The notes below the pieces were generated by a model, which was not told where the DNA came from, ran no database searches, and saw only the letters and a list, made by a program, of their open reading frames with translations. Positions 55,641 through 63,938 of a stretch of DNA of 64,000 nt are shown here, one piece after another. Each line of letters opens with the position of its first letter. Within the stretch, counting starts at the first letter, position 1. Both the position numbers and the translations under genes were made by a program. Source of the stretch: Campanula takesimana (Eukaryota > Streptophyta > Magnoliopsida > Asterales > Campanulaceae); the NCBI GenBank assembly GCA_026119855.1, contig JAOWBW010000131.1:2418001-2482000 (forward strand), given 5' to 3'.

Positions 55641-56655
55641 TGTGGTTGGATACTGTTTGCACCCGAGAAATTTTTGTTGATTCCTCGCTTTACCTTTTTG
55701 ATTTGAGAGTCGCCACCATGTTGTTGAACGGAACACGGACCATGAGATTCTTGAGTTCGTGGGTTAAGTTATGGATTGGGAAGGTCAAGGAGCACCCAAT
55801 CCACCCAATCTAGGATTGGTCTTGCTTACGTGTTTTTAATCAAATAAATAACAAGTAATTAAAACAATTAAAGCCAATAATTAATTTCTTAATTATTGGA
55901 ATGTCGGATCATGTGCTTCGAGACCATCTCCATAGATTGGAGAGGCTCTAGGCTGATCCTTTTGATGGGATTACACCACTCTAAAACAAAGAATGAGATG
56001 AGAAGTAGATATTAAAAGCGTAGGAGTTTACCTAAAGCGTTCTTGAGATTCCAATTGATGGCCTTGACTAAGGCCTTGATGATCCAAGAGTTTTGTGATG
56101 ACCTTGGCTTGAAAAGATGACTTTTTGATGGTGTTTTGGTATGAGGGAGAAGGAAAAACGGGATTCTTTGGAGAAGGACTGATTAGAGAGTTGTTAACCC
56201 CTTTTTGTGGTGAAAAACTATATTTTTATAGGCTTAGATTGCTTAGGGGCCAAGAAAAGGAGTCCTAAGTTTAGTAGGAAATAGAGTCCTTATTTGGAGA
56301 GGTTAAAGGGGTAGGAAATCAGTAGGAAATCACCTAGGAAGCTTCCTATTAGATATTCCCCGGATTAGGAGAGTTTTGGCCAAGAAAGAGATCGGGACGG
56401 AGAAGGAAAGTGAATTAGACTCGCAGACAGAGGAGATGTCTCGTACGACACATCAATGTCTCGTACGAGGCATCTAGTACGAAAGTACTGTTTTGCCCTT
56501 ATCTAAAGTTCTGTTGTTCAGTTTAGCCCCTGACTAACGGAGTCAGTTAGAAACTTAACAAAACATGACGAAACTAACGAGTTTTTATCCAAACATAAAG
56601 GCGAGACACAAGAGTAGTGTAATCATAAATTTGAGTTCACAATGGGGTGTCTACA
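55641..56655 (-). repeat. LTR of a Tat/TR-GAG-like element
   Basis: In minus orientation it starts TGTAGACACCCCATTG and ends near CCAACCACA. It contains PBS-like GTGGCGACTCT (plus strand AGAGTCGCCAC, 55706-55716), ACCCACGAACTC near 55766, a TATAAAAATA box (plus-strand position about 56221), and CTCGTACGAG-type palindromes at 56440-56490. After it on the left a shortened PBS-like GTCGCTGCAGAC is seen. Flanks GCGAC and GATAC do not match, so it is not a clean solo LTR. Confidence 0.65.
56436..56490 (-). promoter_or_regulatory. CTCGTACGAG palindromes in the LTR
   Basis: TCTCGTACGACA, TCTCGTACGAGG and TAGTACGAAAGTACT lie within 55 bp. They are upstream of the minus-strand TATA box by about 200 bp. 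Confidence 0.45.
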
Positions 56656-56666
56656 GATACCCGGAG

Positions 56667-58070
56667 TCATTCCTCCTCTTCCTCTTCCGCATCCTTCTTC
56701 GGTTTCTTGTCTCGTCGTCCACATCTAGCCTGTCTAGTAGGATCTTCTAATAAAGCCTTCTTAAGCCGAGTCACCCCACTTGGGCCTTCTCTCTCTCTTT
56801 TCCTTTCCGTAGGTGATAGCTGAGCCAACTCGGTTTCAGACTCCCGTTGTACATTGTCATCCTCCCTCAAGCGTCTGCTGGAGACATAAGGGACCACCAC
56901 CCCACGTCTCAATCTTCTCAGAGTCTGTCCCATATTTCCCAGAGTCGTCTGGTACCAGTACAAGTATTCTCGAGACAGAAGTATGTCACGTGGTCGATGT
57001 ATACAGAGAGTGCTGAGCATGAGATCATAAGACCAACATCGCTCCAAGAGCACTGCAACCCCGTTAGTCATGGGAAGTATCTTGTCAGTGACTCTGCTAC
57101 AAGTCTCATCCCATAAAGAGGGTATAATCTGAGGCATCCCGTACTGACGACACACCCGTACTGCATAATAGTAAGTAGTCATGTCAAAGGCAGGGACCCG
57201 AATCATGCAGAGAATGCTCTGAATCCACCGTTCTCTGATCACCCCCTAGTGAGGGACCATCCACTTGATCTGAGTAGTACTCATCTGTGCCATATAAGTC
57301 ACCCATGCAGAACGAGCCATCCCTACGAAGCGCTTCCTTATGCGCCTACTATGGTAAACCCAAGGGGATACTGGTCCAACAGGTTCTTCCAAAACTTGAA
57401 GTCTCTCCTGCAGCCACAAGGTTAACAACCTGGTACTTCCTCTGGTCATCTTTCGAGCTCTTGAATCCAATTCTCCAATGCCATGAAAGGTCTCCCCAAG
57501 CAAGCAAGGGATTATACTGCGATTGGCTCAAACCTGATCCACCATATCAAGACAACCCATGGTAGCTACTCCTACATAAGGTGGAAACAATACCGAGGCA
57601 AACAGACAAAGTGCCAGACAATCTAGAGCCGTGTCAGACTCTACCGTGCTATTAATAAACCTAATGGGAAGCCCACAGAGGTTAACATCACCATCCATCA
57701 GCAAACCCCTGGCATCTTCAACAGACATCCTCAGCAGTTGGGAAATCCGAAGATCAGAAGGCACTTGAGGCTGAGGCATGGCTACCCTATCCATCATTGT
57801 CGCACCACAAAGGGCCACAAAATCTTCATACGTAGGGGTGATTTCATTATAAGAAAAGTTGAAGACATGATTCTCGTGGTCCCAGAATCTAGCAGCAGCA
57901 CGAACCAGATGCTCGTCAGACTTAACCCTATACAAGGACCAAAGGCACTTAATTCCAAATCTCCTATCAAATCTTGCACGGGTTGCCCTCGAAAGCTTCC
58001 CAACCCAGATCTTCAAGCTCTTGATGAAGTAGTTTTGTCGCTCCTCAGAAATCCTAGGGTGTCTATCCAT
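56667..58070 (-). pseudogene. DUF7745-like protein, antisense cargo gene of element C
   Basis: The reading starts MDRHPRISEERQNYF at 58070 and ends in an acidic EEEEEE tail at 56667, about 467 codons in one frame. It has two in-frame stops: TGA at 57528-57530, after CLDMVDQV, and TAG at 57246-57248, where the paralogue at 4-1026 has Trp (PHW). Signature blocks are AARFWDHENHVFNFSYNE, ITPTYEDFVALCG, LALCLFASVLFP and LLTLWLQERLQV. A basic, Lys/Arg-rich C-terminus (56690-56800) could serve as a nuclear localisation signal. Two point mutations in an otherwise open frame suggest recent loss. Confidence 0.7.
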
Positions 58071-58249
58071 CAGAAAAGCTTGGAAGGATCAAAACCTAGA
58101 GCAAAAGGGAAGAAAACTGCAATCTGCCTCGTTTGTTTACGCAGACTGTTATTATATAGAGTTGGGAGTTCAAGTCCTGATCATACAAGGAAAAATCTGA
58201 CGAAAATCGTGTCAGATCAAGAACCAGCCGCGCAGCCAGTCCCTTCTAC

Positions 58250-58275
58250 AACAATTGGCCAGGCGGCCACATCAT
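58250..58275 (-). promoter_or_regulatory. Palindrome upstream of the DUF7745 gene C
   Basis: TTGGCCAGGCGGCCACA, 186 bp upstream of the start codon, same family as those upstream of the PMD genes. Confidence 0.4.
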
Positions 58276-58575
58276 CCGGTTCAGACAGATTGCCAGTCCG
58301 TCCCCAACAAGCGCCGGAATGGACCAATTTCAGACATATTGAAGGTCCCAGATCACAAAAGAGGTCCAATAAAGAAGGCAGAATTACCCGGCAGGGTGTA
58401 TAATCCCTACTTTACCCCTAGGGCTCATGCATTGTACTAAATGTAAAGACATGTAAATAAAATACTAATTAATTACATACCAAAGACAAATAAATATTGT
58501 ACATAAATATGTATCTGTTTGTTTCTCCTCTCTCCCTCTTTCTTTAACAAAGTGTAGGAAATCAAAGGACTACAT

Positions 58576-60848
58576 CTAGTCTGAGTCGGACCCCTCAACA
58601 TCAACATCCTCTTCCTCTTCATCACTCTCATCATCACCATCACGGCCCCGCTACTGCACATAATGGGATCCACTAGCTCCGGAACCCCTACCTCGAGTAG
58701 ATCTCCGACTGGCATGAGATGGACGAGCAGACTCCACGGGCGATCTCTCTCTGGTAACACCACGTCCTCCTGACGGCAGGTACAAGCAGCAGCCAAACTC
58801 TGGAATATCCTCTCAAAAATATTGCCCCGACGGACAGAGTGGATATAAGCTTCCTGAGTCACCTGGGACAAATAAAGCACAGTTCAGATACAAGTCTAAA
58901 GTGGGTGTGTGCAAGATAGGAATGAAAATGGTATCATACCGTAGCTACCATAGGAGGAAGCTGGGCCCCAGTGAGCTCATCAGCCTCAGTCGGAGTCCGA
59001 TCAAAGTCCACCTCAGCACCTCCCCATCGCATCCAGATACTATCAGGGAAACGAGGCATATCCATGGCATGCCTAGCAGCTCTGCTCGAGCTAGCCGGAT
59101 AGGCACCAGCCTGCCTCCTCGCCAAAACCTGCGGACTCAGCAGTACATGCTCCACAAACCACGCATAGTCAGCACCACTCTGATACAAATGGGCCGGAGT
59201 CCTCACTCGGTATTCACCACTCGCCCTTAGCCTAGCCGGGTACAGCATGTTCCTCGGAGGCTCAAGAGGGGCCCACACTACCGGATGTCTACCATGCTAT
59301 CTACAGACTCTCTCGCCAAGGTACATGGCATCCCCAGTCAACCCTACTAAAAAGCAGCGGGAGGCAGTAAACTCCTGAGCCTGACCGACCCCTGCCAGCA
59401 CCTGATCCGACCAAGGGAAAAACTGGAAATCCTCATGCAGCTGACCACTCAACCTCGCAGTAAAAATCCCCAGATCAGGAGTCTTCCTAGCCCTGCGACC
59501 CTCCAACCGGTTGCCCTTTACCCATAATCTCATAACTGGGACTTCCTTCACTCCCTGCACGGCAAAAGGAGCAATATGGAACAGCTCGTATACCCACACC
59601 TGTGGAATAAGGCAGCATTTCAGTCTATACAGTTCTAAACAAAAGACAAACGCGGAATGGAAAAGATTGAGTCAGAGACATACCTCAAAGGCAAACTGAA
59701 AACAATCAAAAGACGAGGTACTAGACCTCGAGCAGACATTAAGGGCCCTATACATCTCTGCCAGGCCGGCTCCGCCCCATGAGACCTGACTCGCCTGCTC
59801 CAGATCAGCCAGAGCACCCAACAAAGAGAACCGACAAAAAGTCCCTGCACTCGGGAACAGAGTCTGTGAGAAGCTATACCACAAAATGGCTCGCACCAGA
59901 CAATCAGTATCGCTGATGGCCTCAACAAAGTCTCCAATGGCCCTATCTAGCAAGGTCCTCAGACGGCCTGCCTCAGCGCCGTTACCCTTAACGCCTTTAT
60001 CCAACGGCATCCCAATCAGCTCTACCTAACGATGTAAGTCCTCAGACAGGCCCTCATCAAATGGCAGGGACATATCAGTAAATTGCAGCCCAGTGATAGC
60101 TGCGAAATCGGTGGGAGTAATGGTCACCTCTCCCCAACTAAAGTGGAACGTGTGGGTAGTATCCCACCAATATTCCCTTATCATCTCAACCAGGCCCATC
60201 ACCTTCTGGGTCCCTCCAATCGCCTACACAGCATCAAAAAATGGGCCAAATCCCAGGGCTCAAATCCTCTCTCTGACCACGCCACCTGGCGGAAGCATGC
60301 CCCATATCTCTCCCACGGCCTTCGTGTATCCGCGAGATTTCATCCTCTGCAGGTAAACACGGCAAAGGTGCGTTACTCAAACTGACAGTATATAAATTAA
60401 AGTATTCATGCATGCTTGCGCGTATATTTTCCGTCCCCAAAATAATCAACAAATCCCAAATTTAAATAATCACAAACGATTAATTTAATTCAAAAAAGTC
60501 TCAAAAGTAATACAACAAGTATGAAATAAAAGACACAAAAATACCCAAAAGCGCTAAGAGTGAGATCGTTACCTCCTTCGTCTCCATCAAGTTCCCACTA
60601 GACCAATACTTGTTTGGCCCCGCGTACAAGTCAAAATGCTGTCCCATGGTGAAGTGCCATTCATCAGGACGGAAGTTGCGAGAAGCCATCCTCGCTCGAA
60701 GTTGATGTTGCCCCTCTTGTGGAGGCGGGTTCGCTCCCTCGCCCTGCTCAAAGTATGGTCCCGCGCCTTTGGCTTGTTCAAACTGCTGACCCGCACCCGC
60801 GCCGTGCTCATACGGTTGATCCGCGCCAAAAAGATAGTTAAAATCCAT
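58576..60848 (-). pseudogene. Plant mobile domain protein, antisense cargo gene of element C
   Basis: Start ATG at 60846-60848. Exon 1 has a Gln/Gly/Glu-rich head (FEQAKGAGPYFEQGEGA) and RASRNFRPDEW-like text, with its donor near 60567. Exon 2 (from 60353) has FSWGEVTITPTDFAAITGLQF and FDEGL, then SWGGAGLAEMYRAL. Exon 3 (from about 59599) has VWVYELFHIAPF, FFPW and GLTGDAMYLGERVC. A third intron (about 58937-58866) precedes VTQEAYIHSVRRGN. The acidic end GDDESDEEEEDVDV stops at 58576-58578. Frameshifts in exon 2 and a TAG at 59297-59299 (Gln in copy A) break it. Intron positions match copy A. Confidence 0.72.
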
Positions 60849-60964
60849 CTCTATAACAACAAAAATCTCTCAAAATCTCCATTTTCCTCTCTTTCCCCGA
60901 CAAGAACAAAAGAAGAATGGAGAATGAAAGCAACAGCCGGCGGCTGTTTGTAGGGTCTGTCCAG

Positions 60965-61100
60965 CGAAGGGACTAGCCACGCGGCCAGTCTTCCCGGAAG
61001 ACGTGGCACGATCTCAGCCCTCCACCTCGCGCGCTAATCAGCGATCCTCGTCAACGCAAGTCAGCCAATCGCAAGTACTGGCCACGCGGCCAGTTACTCC
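60965..61100 (-). promoter_or_regulatory. Palindromes upstream of PMD gene C
   Basis: AGCCACGCGGCCA near 60974 and TGGCCACGCGGCCA near 61079, 125-235 bp upstream of the start codon. Confidence 0.45.
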
Positions 61101-61199
61101 CCCAGGCGCCAGATTTGCAATTTAGCCCCTCGGCTTATTTTTAATCCAAAATTGGCCCCGTTAGCCAAATTTAACCAGAATTTAACCAATTTGGTCCGG

Positions 61200-61650
61200 A
61201 AGACCTCTATAAAAATTACCAAATTAATCTATAATTGAAGGTCCTAAACCCTAAAAATTATAAATTAAAGGTCGGAACCTCCGTAAGCCCTAATCCTCAA
61301 AATTAATCTATAATTGAAGGTCCTAAACCCTAAAAATTATAAATTAAAGGTCGGAACCTCCGTAAGCCCTAATCTTCAAAATTAATCTATAATTGAAGGT
61401 CCTAAACCCTTAAAATTATAAATTAAAGGTCGGAACCTCCGTAAGCCCTAACTGGGTCCGTAAGACCTCTATAAAAATCTAAAATTGGGTTCGGAAATCC
61501 TCTATAAAATTTCTAAAAATCTAAAATTGGGTTCGGAAATCCTCTATAAAATTTCTAAAAATCTAAAATTGTGCTCGGAAATCCTCTATAAAATTTCTAA
61601 AGATCTAAAATTGGGTTCGTAAATCCTCTATAAAATTTCTAAATTAATCC
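61200..61650 (+). repeat. Two adjacent tandem repeats in the 3' UTR of element C
   Basis: Three units of about 79 bp start at about 61221, 61299 and 61379 and contain GAAGGTCCTAAACCCTAAAA and GGTCGGAACCTCCGTAAGCC. They are followed by four units of about 42 bp with AAAATTGGGTTCGGAAATCC from about 61475. They share no sequence with the arrays in elements A and B. Confidence 0.8.
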
Positions 61651-62153
61651 ATAATGAAAGGTCGGAAACCTCCGTAATCCCTAATTCTCCAAAATAAATT
61701 GATTACGTGCGCTCTATAGGAAGTTAGAATTCATCCCTATTTCTGTTCTTGATTCTTTAAACTTCTTGTAGCACCGTGCGTAGGGTCTTCCCTCCTTTCC
61801 CCAATAGAGTCCATCTGCAACGACTTTATTGTTTCACAGATGTTTGTCGATCTCAAGCGGAAAGACAATGTTTCGTTTCTTTTTTTTCTCCCCAGTAGGG
61901 TCCACGCGACTTTATTTTTTGGCGAATACTTGTTTACCCCCAGCGAAGGATGGCATCTCGTTTCTTTCATTCCCCGCAGGTCTCGAACTATGAATGGCTT
62001 AATTCCACTTAGATACGTAGGTAGCCTGACAAAGGTTCAGCCACCCGGCCAACCTGGTCACATTCTTTCTCACTCCTCTCTCGATTTGGAACTCATGTTT
62101 CAGATCGGTTCCTTTCTTAATCGACGACCCTCCATTGCCTTGCAAGAAACGTT
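61651..62153 (+). other. 3' UTR of element C before the polypurine tract
   Basis: No gene is seen. It carries hairpin motif M10 and the GTTTCAGATCGGTTCCTTTC text that in element A marks the point where the neighbouring Tat LTR was inserted. Confidence 0.5.
61988..62020 (+). other. Recurring Tat hairpin motif, copy M10
   Basis: Outer arms CTATG/CGTAG, pairing through one G-U. The inner stem is weak (TTCCACTTAGA). Confidence 0.5.
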
Positions 62154-62166
62154 GCCGAGGGGCTAC
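62154..62166 (+). promoter_or_regulatory. Polypurine tract of element C
   Basis: GCCGAGGGGCTAC, directly before TGTTAGTACCC. Confidence 0.7.
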
Positions 62167-62383
62167 TGTTAGTACCCAACCTGAAAATGAGTTATTAGGC
62201 ATTCTAGAACTCACAGGGACCTCCCGGGTATTTACGAGCTGCGTAGGACTTATCCAGGATTTCCCAAAAAGCCCAGATAAGAAGATGTTCTCGACTGATC
62301 GGATGAGGGATCGAAGATAGACTTATCTGATCATCCTCCAGAGTCCAGATAGACTTAACTCGAAAATTGTGCCAATCCATTGG

Positions 62384-62429
62384 ACCGGCCGGGCGGCCAC
62401 TTCTCCCGGGTCAAGTTTTCTTATAAATA
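62384..62429 (+). promoter_or_regulatory. LTR promoter of element C
   Basis: Near-palindrome GGCCGGGCGGCCA followed 25 bp later by TATAAATA. Confidence 0.5.
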
Positions 62430-63069
62430 GATGACCTCAGTTCATTATTTTGATACACAATTATCTTCCCCAGGTTCCACAAGCCAAACTGACGGCAGAG
62501 CTCTCCCTTCAAGCCTTTCTAACAATCCCGAAGTTCCGGCGAATCCGCGCGAGAGATTCGACTTCGTTCTTGTCAAGATTGGTGAGAATTTGTCACGTTT
62601 TCTTAGTTTAGATATGATTTATGCTAGTTTCATTATGTTTATACATCTATAATCATATGATTCATAACGTGTTCTTCATGTTCTTGCTAGAATTCATAAT
62701 ACGCTCTGTAACTAGGGTAGCGATCTTCATGCTTATGTGTTATTTCATACATGTTTCATGATATTCTTATTATTATGCTAGATGTACGGCTTATCCCATG
62801 CATACCATGCTAGATATAATGTTTTAATCCCTTTTCATATTGCATAGCCGATGATGATCCCTGAGATCTAGGAACTACTTCTAAACCCTAAACTTTAGGT
62901 AAATATTCCCATGATCAATAACTCTCCAAGGATGAATGTGAGGACTACACATTGATCTTATCAATGGTATAATCATTATTCTAGGATGTGATCATCTTGT
63001 ATGATTCTTTCTCCTCCCCCTTCATCATGCATGATCCCGCTTCTTCTCTCTATTCCGATTATGTGCGAA

Positions 63070-63108
63070 CTACGCTGACCTGAGCTTCTCATCACGAGAG
63101 GAACGTAG
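63070..63108 (+). other. Recurring Tat hairpin motif, copy M11 (inside LTR)
   Basis: Outer arms CTACG/CGTAG; inner arms TCTC/GAGA; bulge CTGACCTGAG. The downstream tail CCGGTCT is shared with M2 and M8. Confidence 0.6.
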
Positions 63109-63410
63109 GCAATCTTCGGATCCGGTCTCAATCACTAACACACTACTAACACACTCATCATGATAGAAAGTCCGATTTCTCGGGCGATAGGAGTGATTAC
63201 TTAATATTCTTCTCTTGTCGTAACTTGACCCCCGAACCCTCTCTTTGTTAGCTTTTTCTCAATGTTTTAGCTCAATAAAAACAACGTGGCGACTCTTAAT
63301 AAAGTTAAATTCTAACTTGAATATCCTAATCCCATAGAAAAGATAAATAAAGATAAATAAAAGAAAGACTTCCCGTGCGTCACCCGCATTTACGGAAAGG
63401 GGTATTCACA

Positions 63411-63938
63411 ACATCGTTGATTTCAATTCTTCTTGTATTTTTTTCTAATCTCTGTTTTGTAGCAAAGAATGTTAGCGAAAATAGTTGGCTTTGTCATAAA
63501 CGACTCGGTCACTTGAACTTCAAGCATCTCTCCAAGATTGGAAGAGAAAATCTAGTTCGTGGTCTACCCAAGGTAGCTGATCACCACGATGAAAAGTGTT
63601 TAGCTTGTCAACTAGGCAAACAACCAAAAGCGTCTTTCTCCAACAAGACGAATCCGTCAACTTCAAGATGTTTGCAGCTACTACATATGGATTTATTTGG
63701 ACCTGTCACTACCGCAAGTATTAGAGGCAATAGATATACATTAGTTGTGGTAGACGATTATTCAAGATACACGTGGGTCGAAATGATGATCTCCAAAGAC
63801 GATTGTTATGACATTTTGACCGTGCTCTTTAGACAGCTCCAAACCCAAAAAGAAGACGACCTCGTTAGTGTTCGATCTGATAATGGAACAGAATTCAAAA
63901 ACAATGGCGTTGCTCAATACTGTGACGACCACGGTATT
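63411..63938 (+). pseudogene. Copia GAG-pre-integrase and integrase fragment
   Basis: One open frame from about 63463: LCHKRLGHLNFKHLSKIG and CLACQLGKQPKASF (the HHCC zinc domain), then LHMDLFGPVTTASI (first catalytic Asp), VVVDDYSRYTWVEMM, and VRSDNGTEFKN (second catalytic Asp). It ends at 63938, before the third catalytic Glu, where another LTR starts. The left part is lost to the insertion of element C. No stop is seen in about 158 codons, so this copia element was intact not long ago. Confidence 0.85.

Larger units (their letters stand above)
56656..63410 (+). mobile_element. PMD element C: 3' half of a Tat-type element with two antisense cargo genes
   Basis: From left to right: antisense DUF7745 gene, palindrome, antisense PMD gene, palindromes, tandem repeats, hairpin motif M10, polypurine tract, LTR (62167-63410). 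Gag, pol and the 5' LTR are not present. It is inserted in a copia integrase on its right side. It gives the clearest view of the cargo layout. Confidence 0.75.
62167..63410 (+). repeat. 3' LTR of element C
   Basis: 1244 bp, from TGTTAGTACCCAACCTG to GGGGTATTCACA, same family as 39592-40737. Palindrome GGCCGGGCGGCCA near 62386, TATAAATA at 62422-62429, M11 at 63070-63108, CCCCCGAACCC near 63229, GTGGCGACTCT at 63286-63296. Right flank ACATC. Confidence 0.88.

Noticed and set aside
61240..61450. Telomere-like CCTAAACCCTAAAA repeats as an interstitial telomere
   Set aside because: The words occur once or twice per 79-bp unit and are not in tandem 7-bp copies, so they are part of an ordinary 3'-UTR repeat.
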